DNA of 64,000 bases from Acidobacteriota bacterium (GCA_003225315.1 QHZD01000026.1:1-64000); one strand, 5' to 3'; counted from the stretch's first letter, positions 1 through 9,090 are shown. Program-made: numbers and translations. The notes: generated from the letters alone by a model not told the origin.

Positions 1-59
1 AAGAAAACCCTTCTTCGAATTTACACAAAACCCTTGACGCTACCGCTTACAAATATTTA

Positions 60-87
60 TTGACAAATAACGTCAATGTGCTATAAT
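60..87 (+). promoter_or_regulatory. Sigma70-type promoter with overlapping palindrome
   Basis: TTGACA at 60-65 and TATAAT at 82-87 match both consensus hexamers, with a 16-base spacer. An inverted repeat, TTGAC (60-64) and GTCAA (72-76), covers the -35 box and part of the spacer and could be a repressor site. Transcription would start near 94. What it drives is unclear: only a short ORF (137-304) lies downstream before the convergent glucanase gene, so it may serve a small RNA or a small protein. Confidence 0.6.
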
Positions 88-136
88 AGTGTTGCTTTTG
101 GCAGGGCTGACGGTCCTATTAGAGGCGCGGTTTCAA

Positions 137-304
137 ATGCGGGTTAGACTGAACACTCGCAAGGGCTCCAAGCGGCCGCCTCTAACTATCTTTAGAATCA
201 ACACTTATGCGGCGTCCGCAACTGTTGATTCTAAAGAGCTTGCAGAAACACTAAGTCGTTTAGATGCAACGCTTACAAAAAACACGGGGGAGGGGGGCCA
301 CTAG
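137..304 (+). CDS. Possible small protein, unrecognised
   Basis: A 55-codon frame runs from an ATG at 137 to a TAG at 302-304. It follows the strong promoter at 60-87, and an AGAGG lies about ten bases before the ATG. The frame also extends up to a GTG at 89, but that codon lies before the expected transcription start. The product is basic at the N-terminus (RVRLNTRKGSKR) and has no motif I recognise. It ends 12 bases before the convergent stop of the glucanase gene. It could be non-coding; the promoter and the open frame are the only support. Confidence 0.3.
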   Translation: MRVRLNTRKGSKRPPLTIFRINTYAASATVDSKELAETLSRLDATLTKNTGEGGH

Positions 305-316
305 AAAAATGCGCGG

Positions 317-1651
317 TTAGCCGCCGTGAAATCCAACTTTCTTCATCGCGGATTGCGCTTCGGGATTTTTCATGAAGGTGTTCCAAACGAAACCGCTTCG
401 ATGGTTTTCCGCCATCAGCATGGTGATGCCCAGATCGATACCCAGCACGTCCGCGTCGTACCAACCGGTCAGAGGATTGAAGGCGTCGACGAACCCGTAC
501 TTCTTCCACACGCGTTCCCGGTAAGGCCCGCGTAGATGGCGCAACACCCGGATGCAATCGTCGAAGAGAAACGGCAAAGAACCGCCGGTCGCGCAAGGCA
601 CGATGCTTCCATCGATCGGCCCAAGCGGCCCACCTTGAGCCGACGGCCCGCCCCACGCCGTGTAGCCCTTCACGTAATCGGAAGCGCTGATTCCCCAAAG
701 GTTTTCGCTGTAGTCGGGGAAACGGTCGCGCAACGAGAGGCAAAACAGTTTGTGAGCTTTGGTCGCCTTCACGGAATTCTCAAAATAATCCGCGTAGGCG
801 TCGCGCTTATTCCGAAAATCGAACCACGCATGCGAATACTGATGGGTGAAAATCGGATCGTTGCCGGAAATATATTCGATCCCCTGATATTTGATTTTCG
901 GGCGCGTCCACGCATCCCAAGAGCTCGCGGGCACTGGATGCGTCGACGAACCGATCGCCAAAAGATAGATCATCATCAATTCGCAGTAATGCTCCCAGCG
1001 AGCGTTCAAAAATCCCGATTCCGGATGCCAGCCCATGGAAAGAGTCGAACCGCCGTTCAGCATCCAAGGCCAGTCCACGCGTTCGTAAATTCTCGTGGCC
1101 AGATCTTTGATCTCTTGGTCGGCAAAATATTGCCGCGCGGTGAGAACGCCGCACAAGAGAATCGAAGTATCGATGGAGGAGAGCTCGCATTTTTCCCAGC
1201 GCTGCCCGGTATCCATGTGGATGAAGTGGTATAAGAAACCATGCTCGTTGGGCAAATCGTTGGCGAGAAATTTCAGCGTCTTGCGCACTCGTTCCAGGAT
1301 TTCCGGATTCTTCCTGTATTCGCGCTGATCGCCGATGCACAGGCTGGTCAGGCCAAATCCCGTGGCGGCGATGCTGGACATTTTTCTCGAATCGTTTCCA
1401 TTAGCCAGCGCGCGATCTTTTATCTGGCCCGTCTTTTCGCTCGCCTCGCCCCAGAAGAAATTGAACGCGGCGCGCTGAATCTGGTCGAGAAGCTGTTCGT
1501 CAGTTCCCTCGTAGGGTTTGCCTGCGGGCTCAACGAAAGAATTCGCAGCGCGCTGCCCGCAGGCAGACAAACTCGCCAACGGCGACGCAAGCACACTCAT
1601 CCCGCAAATTTTCATGACTTCTCTTCGGCTTAGGAGGTTTTTACTCGTCAT
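317..1651 (-). CDS. Glycoamylase-like lipoprotein, probable GH144 endo-beta-1,2-glucanase
   Basis: The 444-residue protein has a Tat-type start (SRREVMK, twin Arg 9-10) followed by a hydrophobic stretch and a lipobox LSAC with Cys31, so it is probably an exported lipoprotein. The rest matches the glycoamylase-like fold (Pfam glycoamylase family, GH144 in CAZy terms): an (alpha/alpha)6 barrel with conserved stretches NFFWGEAS, STLSMGWHPESGF, FTHQYSHAWFDFR and LWGISASDY-x6-WGGP. Characterised GH144 members are endo-beta-1,2-glucanases that release sophorooligosaccharides. It starts 12 bases after the stop of the GH3 beta-glucosidase on the same strand, so the two are probably one operon. Family membership is confident; substrate is inferred from family and neighbour. 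Confidence 0.85.
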   Translation of the reverse strand: MTSKNLLSRREVMKICGMSVLASPLASLSACGQRAANSFVEPAGKPYEGTDEQLLDQIQRAAFNFFWGEASEKTGQIKDRALANGNDSRKMSSIAATGFGLTSLCIGDQREYRKNPEILERVRKTLKFLANDLPNEHGFLYHFIHMDTGQRWEKCELSSIDTSILLCGVLTARQYFADQEIKDLATRIYERVDWPWMLNGGSTLSMGWHPESGFLNARWEHYCELMMIYLLAIGSSTHPVPASSWDAWTRPKIKYQGIEYISGNDPIFTHQYSHAWFDFRNKRDAYADYFENSVKATKAHKLFCLSLRDRFPDYSENLWGISASDYVKGYTAWGGPSAQGGPLGPIDGSIVPCATGGSLPFLFDDCIRVLRHLRGPYRERVWKKYGFVDAFNPLTGWYDADVLGIDLGITMLMAENHRSGFVWNTFMKNPEAQSAMKKVGFHGG

Positions 1652-1663
1652 GATGGTCCGGTT

Positions 1664-4039
1664 TTATGGCGTGATTTCGAGCGTCTTTCCCTCGCCCTGC
1701 GCGGAATCCGGGCTTATCCACACGGTGAGGCGCGCGGGCTCAACAGCAAATTTGTTTTGGTCGTTCCAGAACGCGAAGGTTTCGGGACCTAGTTCAAACG
1801 TCACTTCCTTCTTCTCGCCAGGCGCGAGAGAAATTCGTTGAAAACCGCTCAGCGCGCGCACCGGCAACGCAACGCTTGTTCCGCGCAATTGAATGTAAAG
1901 TTGGACCGTCTCCTCCCCTGCCCGTGTTCCCGTGTTCGTGATCTCCGCGCTCACGGTCAGCGCCCGGCTCGTCTGCGGATTGCTCGTGCGAAGCTGGGCA
2001 TTCAGCGCTCTCGCACTCAATTGCGGCGCGCCCGTGGCGAACGGGCTGCTCGCCTGAGTCGCTCCATAACGAAAAGTCGTGTACGCAAGCCCATAGCCGA
2101 ACGGAAATTGCGGAGTATTTTGCTCGTCGATATAGCGTGATACATATTTTTCATCACTATTCTTTGGCGGGCGAGTCAGGTCGATGTTACCCGCAGGCCG
2201 GCCCGTGTTCAGCGCGTCGTAGTACAAGGGTTCCTGGCCTACGCTGCGAGGCCAGCTCACCGGAAGTTTTCCAGTTGGACTTACGTCGCCGAATAACGTT
2301 CGAACCAGCGCTGGCCCCGCCTGAGTCCCAGGAAACCAAGCGGCCACAACCGCTGGTACGTGTTCGAACGCCCAAGGAAGCGTTAGCGGACGGCCACTGA
2401 AAAGCAGCAAAACGACCGGCTTCCCTGTTGCCACGACTTTTTCAAGCAGTTGCTGCTGGTATCCTGGCAGACCAAGATGCGCGCGCGACGCGGCTTCTCC
2501 GGTCATCTCCGGAGCATTTTCTCCCAGGGCGACGATCACAACGTCGGATTCTTCCGCGGTCTTTACTGCTTCTGCTAATTGCCCGTCCGATCCGCCGACA
2601 ATTTCAGTTCCTTTTGCATAGTGAACTCGATCCGCTCCAAGGCGCTGCGTGAGGGCTGTTCTCAGCGTAACGACATCTTCGGCTCGGCCTTGCCCGGCCC
2701 ACGAACCTAGCATGTCGTTCGGATCGTCGGCCAGCGGCCCCACCAAAGCAATGCGTTTCAGGTCGTTGGAGAGTGGCAAAACTGGCGCCCCACCCGAAAT
2801 GGCAGCATTTTTCAGCAACACAAAGGACCGTTCCGCAGCAGTGCGAGCCAGGGAAAGACTCTCTGGCCGAAGCATGGCGCCGGCCTCATTGTCTTCGTCG
2901 GCATAGGGATGTTCGAACAAACCAAGGGCAAATTTCACACGCAATACACGGCGGACGGATTCGTTCACTGCCGCTTCTGGAACTTGGCCGGAGCGCACCA
3001 ATTGCACTAAGTACTCGTGATAAAGGCTGCTCACCATGTCCATGTCCACACCGGCGAGAAACGCCTTACGCGCAGCAGTCGCACCATCGTTGGCGATGCC
3101 GTGTGCAATGAGTTCCCCAACGGAGGTGTAGTCGCTATCTACAATTCCCTGAAATCCCCACTCCCCCTTGAGGATCTGCTTCAGCGTGAACGGATTCGCG
3201 GAGGAAGGCACGCCATTCAACGAATTGAAGGAACTCATAAGCGTAGCGGCGCCCGCATCGATCGCGGCATGAAAAGGCGGCAAATAGAATTGCCGCAGAG
3301 TGTGTTCGGAGATTTCCACGGAATTGTAATCGCGGCCGCCTTCCGCCGCGCCGTAACCGACGAAGTGCTTAGGGCAGGCGGCGATGCTGTCGGGCGCGTC
3401 CAAATGCGCTCCTTGGTAGCCACGGACATAGGCGCGAGCGATCGCCGCTCCCAGAAAAGGATCTTCGCCGGAGCCTTCGGTCATTCTTCCCCAGCGCGCA
3501 TCCCTGGCAATATCCACCATGGGAGAGAAAGCCCAGCGAATGCCGCTAGCGGAAGTTTCACGAGCAGCGACGCGGGCGGTTTGTTCGATCAGATCCGGAT
3601 CCCAACTGGCGGCCAGCCCGAGTGGAACAGGGAATTCCGTTCGGAATCCATGAATCACGTCCAAGCCAAAAAGAATAGGTATGTGCAGCCGGGACTGTTC
3701 GACAGCAACGCGCTGGTAGGCATTGACCTGACGCGCCGTGGTGATGTTAAAGAGCGCCCCAACTTCCCCCTTCCGGATCATGTCGTCGTAATCCGTGCGG
3801 CCGGTTCCAGGGCCCGTTGGCTGTCCGGCGGAGTATTGGACCAGTTGGCCGACCTTTTCCTCCAGGGTCATCTTTTGCAGGAGCGCTCCCAGTTTTTTCT
3901 CGGAGCCTGGATTGCTCAAACTCGAGTGAACGGCGGCGCTAGGAGACACCACGGCAGGAGATTTGGTTTGCGCAAGGAGCGACTCGCAGCTCAACAAAAT
4001 GCAGGTCACAAACGCGGAACGAAGCACCAAGTTAATCAC
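1664..4039 (-). CDS. bglX: Glycoside hydrolase family 3 beta-glucosidase (BglX type)
   Basis: The 791-residue protein begins with a signal peptide (about residues 1-23, ending SLLAQ), so it is probably periplasmic. It has the GH3 N-terminal barrel with the KHFVGYGA stretch and the nucleophile motif IVDSDYTSV (Asp303), the GH3 C-terminal domain (about 420-640) and a C-terminal fibronectin-III-like domain (about 690-780). That order and length are typical of BglX enzymes, which remove terminal glucose from beta-gluco-oligosaccharides. It is the first gene of a two-gene operon with the GH144 enzyme and is divergent from a LacI regulator. Together they suggest that glucanase products are trimmed to glucose. 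Exact linkage specificity cannot be read from the sequence. Confidence 0.93.
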   Translation of the reverse strand: MINLVLRSAFVTCILLSCESLLAQTKSPAVVSPSAAVHSSLSNPGSEKKLGALLQKMTLEEKVGQLVQYSAGQPTGPGTGRTDYDDMIRKGEVGALFNITTARQVNAYQRVAVEQSRLHIPILFGLDVIHGFRTEFPVPLGLAASWDPDLIEQTARVAARETSASGIRWAFSPMVDIARDARWGRMTEGSGEDPFLGAAIARAYVRGYQGAHLDAPDSIAACPKHFVGYGAAEGGRDYNSVEISEHTLRQFYLPPFHAAIDAGAATLMSSFNSLNGVPSSANPFTLKQILKGEWGFQGIVDSDYTSVGELIAHGIANDGATAARKAFLAGVDMDMVSSLYHEYLVQLVRSGQVPEAAVNESVRRVLRVKFALGLFEHPYADEDNEAGAMLRPESLSLARTAAERSFVLLKNAAISGGAPVLPLSNDLKRIALVGPLADDPNDMLGSWAGQGRAEDVVTLRTALTQRLGADRVHYAKGTEIVGGSDGQLAEAVKTAEESDVVIVALGENAPEMTGEAASRAHLGLPGYQQQLLEKVVATGKPVVLLLFSGRPLTLPWAFEHVPAVVAAWFPGTQAGPALVRTLFGDVSPTGKLPVSWPRSVGQEPLYYDALNTGRPAGNIDLTRPPKNSDEKYVSRYIDEQNTPQFPFGYGLAYTTFRYGATQASSPFATGAPQLSARALNAQLRTSNPQTSRALTVSAEITNTGTRAGEETVQLYIQLRGTSVALPVRALSGFQRISLAPGEKKEVTFELGPETFAFWNDQNKFAVEPARLTVWISPDSAQGEGKTLEITP

Positions 4040-4120
4040 GATTTAGACGCTCCAAATGTGTCTTGCGAAACGCAGACAAGGCGCCTTGAGATGTCCGACG
4101 TCGACTTCGGCGGTAGCATA

Positions 4121-4134
4121 CTAAACCGATTTAG
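4121..4134. promoter_or_regulatory. LacI-family operator between GH3 gene and lacI-type regulator
   Basis: CTAAACCGATTTAG is a 14-base palindrome with a central CG and one mismatched pair. This is the usual shape of LacI/GalR/CcpA-family operators. It lies 82 bases upstream of the GH3 start and 108 bases upstream of the regulator start, in the only intergenic space they share, so the regulator probably controls both directions through it. Confidence 0.65.
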
Positions 4135-4241
4135 CCCGCATATCAAGGGAATGGACAGTTGCAAGCGCGTGTTGATGAGAACGCTCATGGGGCTTGTCGC
4201 GGTCCAATCCTTATGCGAAACTATCCGGCAAATACACCCCT

Positions 4242-5318
4242 ATGGCTCGTTCAAAACCCACCCTGGGCTCTAAGGCGCAAAAAAACGCCAGAGAAAGTAT
4301 CAGTCTGAAAACTCTCGCGGAACATCTGGGACTCTCGAAGACGGCTGTCTCCCTGGTGATCAATCGAGTTCCCGCCGCCAAGTCGATTCCGCACCGAACC
4401 CAGGAATTGATTCGTGCGGCAGCTCGAGAGCTGAATTACAGACCGAATCATCTTGCGCGATCCCTGAGGCAACAACGGAGCTACACGATCGGCGTGCTTG
4501 TTCCGGAGATCAGCGAAGGGTACGCGGCGCTGGTCATGTCGGGAATTGAAGATCATTTGCTCCAGGAAGGTTATTTCTATTTCGTGGTCAGCCACCGTCA
4601 TCGCAATGAGTTGATCGAAGAATATCCCCTCTTATTACAGCAGCGCGCGGTAGAAGGCCTGGTAGCCGTGGATACTGCTCTTTCCGAGGGAGTGCAGGTC
4701 CCGCTCGTGGCCGTCTCTGGCCACCGGGATTTGCCGGGCGTTACGAATATCGTTCTCAACCATGCACGAGGCGCAACGCTTGCGCTGGAACATCTTGCGA
4801 AACTCGGGCATCGTCAAATGGCCTTCATCAAAGGGCAGGAATTCAGCTCCGATACTGCTGTGCGTTGGGATTCCGTGCGCGGAGCTGCGACAGAACTCGG
4901 TATTGAGATCAAAGAGCGGCTGGTCGGACAACTGGAAGGCGAATCGTCCTCACCAGAATTGGGATACCAGGTTGCCCGCAAACTTCTCGCCTTAGGCGAT
5001 CCGTTCACGGCTCTGTTTGCGTTCAATGATATATCGGCGATTGGTGCCATTCAGGCCCTGCGTGAAGCAGGCCGGCGCATACCCGAGGACGTTTCCGTTG
5101 TCGGCTTCGACGACATTCAAAGCGCCGCGTTTCAGAACCCTGGCCTCACAACAGTCAAACAGCCGCTGCGCGAGATGGGCGTTCTGGCTGCTCAGACTGT
5201 TTTAGAGCGCATCAACGCTCCAGTGAAGCAACCCTACCCCAAGGAAATCATTGTCGAACCGGACTTCGTAGTGCGAGGGAGTACCGGGCCAGTCCCACGA
5301 AGCGCTCGGGAGAAGTAA
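4242..5318 (+). CDS. LacI family transcriptional regulator
   Basis: The 358-residue protein has an N-terminal LacI helix-turn-helix (about residues 19-70: ISLKTLAEHLGLSKTAVSLV, then hinge NYRPNHLARSLRQQRS) and a periplasmic-binding-like sugar domain (IGVLVPEISEGYAALVMSGIE, then FTALFAFNDISAIGAIQAL, VSVVGFDDIQ and a C-terminal PLREMG). The ATG at 4242 puts the HTH at the usual place; a GTG at 4194 would add 16 unlikely residues. It is transcribed away from the GH3/GH144 operon and probably represses it, and itself, until a gluco-oligosaccharide binds. Its 3' end overlaps the end of the convergent SDR gene by 85 bases. Confidence 0.92.
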   Translation: MARSKPTLGSKAQKNARESISLKTLAEHLGLSKTAVSLVINRVPAAKSIPHRTQELIRAAARELNYRPNHLARSLRQQRSYTIGVLVPEISEGYAALVMSGIEDHLLQEGYFYFVVSHRHRNELIEEYPLLLQQRAVEGLVAVDTALSEGVQVPLVAVSGHRDLPGVTNIVLNHARGATLALEHLAKLGHRQMAFIKGQEFSSDTAVRWDSVRGAATELGIEIKERLVGQLEGESSSPELGYQVARKLLALGDPFTALFAFNDISAIGAIQALREAGRRIPEDVSVVGFDDIQSAAFQNPGLTTVKQPLREMGVLAAQTVLERINAPVKQPYPKEIIVEPDFVVRGSTGPVPRSAREK

Positions 5319-6042
5319 CGCGTTTGCGCAAATTTTTTGCCCGCAGCCAAAGCCTGCAGTCCCGTGTGCGCGACCTTTTCAGCGGTTTCGGTCCTACGTC
5401 TGAATTTTTCCTGGCCGGAAACGACGTGAAACTCAGACTCGGTCGAGCCGGGGCAAAGCGCGCAAACACGGATTCCGTAAGGTTTCATCTCTTCCGCGAG
5501 GCCTTCGGCGAAAAGCAGGTCGAACGCTTTCGTGGCCGCGTAGGTGGAAATATACGAAACGGCCTGAAAAGAAGCGGTCGAAGCCAGGATCAGAATATCG
5601 CCACGGCGGCGCGCGACCATTCCCGGCAAATACAGTCGGGTCAGATGGACTACCGCGTGGCAATTCACCTGCAGCATGTCGAGCATTCGCTGCTTTTCAA
5701 TGGAATGGGATTCGCCGTATTGGCCAAAGCCAGCATTGTTGATCAGCAGCTCGATCTCAATTCCTTTTTCCTTGGTGAAGGCGAAAATATTTTCAGGGGC
5801 ATTCGAATCCGCCAAATCTGCCGGGAACACTCGGCGTGGACTTTATGAGCAGCGGTCAGCTTGCGAGCCAATTCCTCGAGGCGATTTTTCCGGCGGGCTG
5901 TCAGGACGAGGTTTGTTGCGCCCGATGCCAATTCTTCAGCGAGGGCCACACCAATCCCGGCACTGGCACCGGTGATGAGCGCCCATTTTCCGGACCAGTT
6001 TGCCGCTGCCCGCGACTTGGCATTTTGCAAAGCGCCCTCCAC
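5234..6042 (-). pseudogene. Short-chain dehydrogenase/reductase, frameshifted
   Basis: The N-terminal part (6042 down to about 5830) encodes the Rossmann start LITGASAGIGVALAEEL and ARRKNRLEELA. The remainder continues in another frame with FPADLAD, LINNAGFGQYG, the catalytic Tyr-x3-Lys in STYAATKAF, and ALCPGSTESEF. A single missing base near 5831 (GAGTG where GAGGTG would restore HAEVFPADLAD) explains the break. Rejoined, the protein would be about 268 residues, normal for the DltE/YqjQ-like SDR group, although the last 35 residues look unlike the family and run into the convergent lacI-type gene. NAD(P)-dependent oxidoreductase of unknown substrate; it is either a pseudogene or carries a sequencing error. 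Confidence 0.75.
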
Positions 6043-6084
6043 AAAACATGCATTCTGCTATTTTCCCGGTCGGGGATAGCGTTT

Positions 6085-6315
6085 TCATTTCTTGCTCGCC
6101 GCAAAGCGGTCAGCCAACCGCCCGCCTTCCCGCTTGAGACGGTCCATCAAGCGGCGCGCCCAGACAAATTCCGCAGCCAGCAAACCCAACCCAAGAAAAA
6201 TCACTAGCAATCCCGGTCCGGGAGTGACCAGCATAACGCCGCCCGCCAGCAGCAAGGTGAATCCGGCAATCATAAGGAAGACTCTGCGGACCTGCTCGAC
6301 CGTGCGGAGGATCAT
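6085..6315 (-). CDS. PGPGW-family small membrane protein
   Basis: This 76-residue protein has two hydrophobic segments (about 12-30 and 32-47) joined by VTPGPGLLVIFLGLGLLAAEF, the signature of the PGPGW/putative transmembrane family, and a basic C-terminal tail (ARRLMDRLKREGGR). In actinobacterial and proteobacterial relatives the motif ends with Trp; here it reads PGPGL. The family is inner-membrane and of unknown function. It follows the SDR gene on the same strand and is flanked on the other side by tRNA-Ser. Confidence 0.8.
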   Translation of the reverse strand: MILRTVEQVRRVFLMIAGFTLLLAGGVMLVTPGPGLLVIFLGLGLLAAEFVWARRLMDRLKREGGRLADRFAASKK

Positions 6316-6336
6316 GTACCCCTAGGGAATCGGCTT

Positions 6337-6428
<92 letters not shown>

Positions 6429-6577
6429 GACGATACAAACAACCGATCCAATTTAGCAGAATCCTTGGCCGCGCGCACGCGTCCGACTCAGCCAACGATT
6501 CATCCAATGACTCACCGGCCCTCCGAATGCAACTAATCAAAATCGCTCTTGTTGGGACGCCGGGCTGGAAATGATGA

Positions 6578-7852
6578 TCACTCGTAGCGCAGGGCTTCGA
6601 CGGGGTCGAGGCGGGCGGCCTTGATGGCGGGGTACATTCCGAAGACCAGGCCGACGCCCATGGAGACGCCCACGGCGAGCACAATGGACCAGAGTGGAAT
6701 GGAGGATGGCAGAGTGGGGACCGCAAGATTGATAAGCAGACTGATGGCGCCGCCAAGCAGCACGCCGATGACACCTCCCGCACCGGTGAGCACCATGGCT
6801 TCGGTGAGAAATTGCCAGATGACGTCACGGCGGCGCGCGCCGATGGCCTTGCGCACGCCGATCTCGCGGGTCCGCTGCGTGACGGACATCAGCATGATGT
6901 TCATGACGCCAACACCACCGACAAGAAGTCCAATGGAGCTGACGGCAAAAATCAGGGTTGCAACGGAAGCCGTAATCTGACGAAACTGGTCCGCGATTTG
7001 CTGGGCGCTGGAAATTCCAAAATTATCGGGCTTGCTGTATGGCACGTTTCTACGGCGGCGCAGCACGCCGCGGATCTGGTCCTCGGCTTCCGACATGCGT
7101 CCCGGGTAAGCGACCGCGCCGATCATGTTTTCGTCGTCCTGCGGAATGTGCTTATGATACGTACGATAAGGAACCATCACGGCTTTATCCGCGGATTGAT
7201 CCTTGACGAGTTGGCCCTTCCGCGGTTCCAGAACACCAATGACTTCGTAAGAAATTCCGCTGATGAGAATAGGTTTCCCGAGTGGTTCCATGTCGGGGTA
7301 GAGAGTCTTGGCAATGTCAGGGCCGATGACGGCAACGTCGGCACGATGCATATTCTCCGCATCGCTGAAGAACCGCCCTGTTCTGGGCCTGGAATTAAAA
7401 ACTTCTTCGTTGGAGGGAAGCGTCCCGTTGTAATCAATCCCCGAGACTTCCTTGCTGAGATAACGCGCCGTGACCGGGCCGGTGCCGGGCCCTTCATCCG
7501 TCCATCGCGGATAGACACTGGCAGTGACGGCCTTCACGGCGGGGCACAATTGCCCGATAGCCTCGGCGTCTTCCAAGGTCAGCGGTTTGCGCGCTCGTTC
7601 GTCCGGAGTGAGCCTGCCGGTGTGGATGCCAGGATCGAAACGGAAGATGAAAAGGGTTTCGGAACCGTAGTCTGACAGATAGGCGTTCACGTCTCCATCG
7701 ACACCGACAAGGATAGACACCACGGAAAGAACAGCGGTAATGCCGATGACTACGCCCAGAATGGTGAGAAACGAGCGCATCTTGTTCTCACGCAGGGTGG
7801 TAAGCGCCATTTGAGCGTTCTCGCCGATGTTCATGCGCACGGGAATATGCAT
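6578..7852 (-). CDS. ABC transporter permease, MacB/FtsX type (second of pair)
   Basis: The protein of about 424 residues has an N-terminal transmembrane helix (MRSFLTILGVVIGITAVLSVVSILVG), a large MacB_PCD-like periplasmic domain, and three C-terminal helices of the FtsX fold with the typical VTQRTREIGVRKAIGARRRDVIWQFL stretch. I favour the ATG at 7852 (AGGAAG about ten bases before); a GTG at 7861 overlaps the upstream stop. It overlaps or abuts the upstream permease, so the two are probably made together and form a heterodimer. No ATPase or membrane-fusion gene is next to them. The family moves peptides, lipoproteins or drugs across the envelope by mechanotransmission; the substrate is unknown. 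Confidence 0.88.
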   Translation of the reverse strand: MHIPVRMNIGENAQMALTTLRENKMRSFLTILGVVIGITAVLSVVSILVGVDGDVNAYLSDYGSETLFIFRFDPGIHTGRLTPDERARKPLTLEDAEAIGQLCPAVKAVTASVYPRWTDEGPGTGPVTARYLSKEVSGIDYNGTLPSNEEVFNSRPRTGRFFSDAENMHRADVAVIGPDIAKTLYPDMEPLGKPILISGISYEVIGVLEPRKGQLVKDQSADKAVMVPYRTYHKHIPQDDENMIGAVAYPGRMSEAEDQIRGVLRRRRNVPYSKPDNFGISSAQQIADQFRQITASVATLIFAVSSIGLLVGGVGVMNIMLMSVTQRTREIGVRKAIGARRRDVIWQFLTEAMVLTGAGGVIGVLLGGAISLLINLAVPTLPSSIPLWSIVLAVGVSMGVGLVFGMYPAIKAARLDPVEALRYE

Positions 7853-7857
7853 GGCCC

Positions 7858-9090
7858 TCACACTTCCTGGCGCAAGGCTTCGATGGGTTGCAGGCTTGCG
7901 GCACGGCGTGCCGGATAAACGCCGAAAAAAACGCCGACGGCAGCGGAGATCACTTCAGCAAGCAGAACGGCGGAAAGGGAAACGTTCATGGGGATGGACA
8001 TTGCGGTGGCAAGGGCTGCGATTCCATAGGCGACCACCACCCCAATAGCTCCACCGAAGGCAGCCATGACCGTGGCTTCGAGCAGGAATTGCAGGAGAAT
8101 GTCGTTGTGGCGGGCACCGAGAGCCTTACGGATGCCGATTTCGCGCGTCCGCTCCGTGACAGTAGCAAGCATCACGTTCATGATCACCACTCCGCCAATG
8201 ACCAGGAATACGGAAACGACGCCAACCATGGCCGTAGCGATCGCACCGGTCAAGTTTTTCCACAATTCCATCAGCGTTGCCTGGTCGAAAATGCCGAAGT
8301 TATCTTTTTCGTTGGGAGCGAGGTGGCGCCGCGCGCGCATCATCACTCGCGCCTCCTCCTGAGTCCGTTCCATCCACTCGGCGCCACGCGCCTGAATGTT
8401 GAGCCAAATGGTGTCGTTGGTTCCATACATCTTGAAATACGTCTGGATGGGGATATACGCAAAGTTATCCTGCGATTGGCCAAAGGCTGTTCCGACAGTC
8501 TTCGCAATGCCGACTACCAGGAAGGGCCGGCCTTCAACCATCAGTTCGTGCCCGATGGGATCAACGCCGGGAAAAAGCTGGGTGGCCAAGTCGTTGCCAA
8601 TCATGGTGACCTGGGCGCGACTCTGGTCGTCGCCCTCGGAGATGTAGCGGCCGTCTCGCGGCACGATGGGGTCAATGTCCGCCATGTTGGCTGTGACGCC
8701 GCGGATATTAGTGTCGTTAAGGCTGTGCGACCCGGCGCGGACTTTTGAATCGATACGCAGTTCCACGCCTACACGGAGAGGCAATTTCAGATTGTCGCGG
8801 AGAGCTTCGAAATCGTCCCACGTGACCTTCTTGTTGCGGCGGTTAGCCTTGACATATTCTTCGACGTCCGTAATGACGGGAAAGCGGGTGAGAAGAAAGA
8901 CGTTTGAGCCCATATTGGCGACACGGTCCGCAATGTAACGGTCTACTCCGGAAATCAGGGCAACGACCACGATAAGGGTGGAAACCGAAAGGATAATGCC
9001 CAGGAGCATCAGGAAAGAACGCATCTTGTGGGAGCGCAGAGTCTCCAAGGCCACGCCGATCGGTTCTCGGAGCAAAACCCGCCGCTTCAT
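7858..9090 (-). CDS. ABC transporter permease, MacB/FtsX type (first of pair)
   Basis: The protein has the same layout as its downstream neighbour: a first helix in KMRSFLMLLGIILSVSTLIVVVALISGV, a periplasmic domain of roughly 230 residues, and a C-terminal three-helix FtsX core with VTERTREIGIRKALGARHNDILLQFL, ending QPIEALRQEV. The ATG at 9090 has an AGGGG nine bases upstream; an in-frame ATG at 9111 lacks a ribosome site. Its stop overlaps the GTG codon of the next permease. The two proteins are clearly paralogous but diverged, which fits a heterodimeric permease. The cognate ATPase must be encoded elsewhere. Confidence 0.87.
   Translation of the reverse strand: MKRRVLLREPIGVALETLRSHKMRSFLMLLGIILSVSTLIVVVALISGVDRYIADRVANMGSNVFLLTRFPVITDVEEYVKANRRNKKVTWDDFEALRDNLKLPLRVGVELRIDSKVRAGSHSLNDTNIRGVTANMADIDPIVPRDGRYISEGDDQSRAQVTMIGNDLATQLFPGVDPIGHELMVEGRPFLVVGIAKTVGTAFGQSQDNFAYIPIQTYFKMYGTNDTIWLNIQARGAEWMERTQEEARVMMRARRHLAPNEKDNFGIFDQATLMELWKNLTGAIATAMVGVVSVFLVIGGVVIMNVMLATVTERTREIGIRKALGARHNDILLQFLLEATVMAAFGGAIGVVVAYGIAALATAMSIPMNVSLSAVLLAEVISAAVGVFFGVYPARRAASLQPIEALRQEV

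Noticed and set aside
3017-4273. A 418-codon open frame on the plus strand antisense to the GH3 gene
   Set aside because: The opposite strand encodes a complete GH3 enzyme with all motifs; this frame has no domain and no ribosome site and is a GC-driven shadow. The same applies to the long antisense frames over tldD (35718-36491), gltB (30948-31847) and metK (38552-39310).
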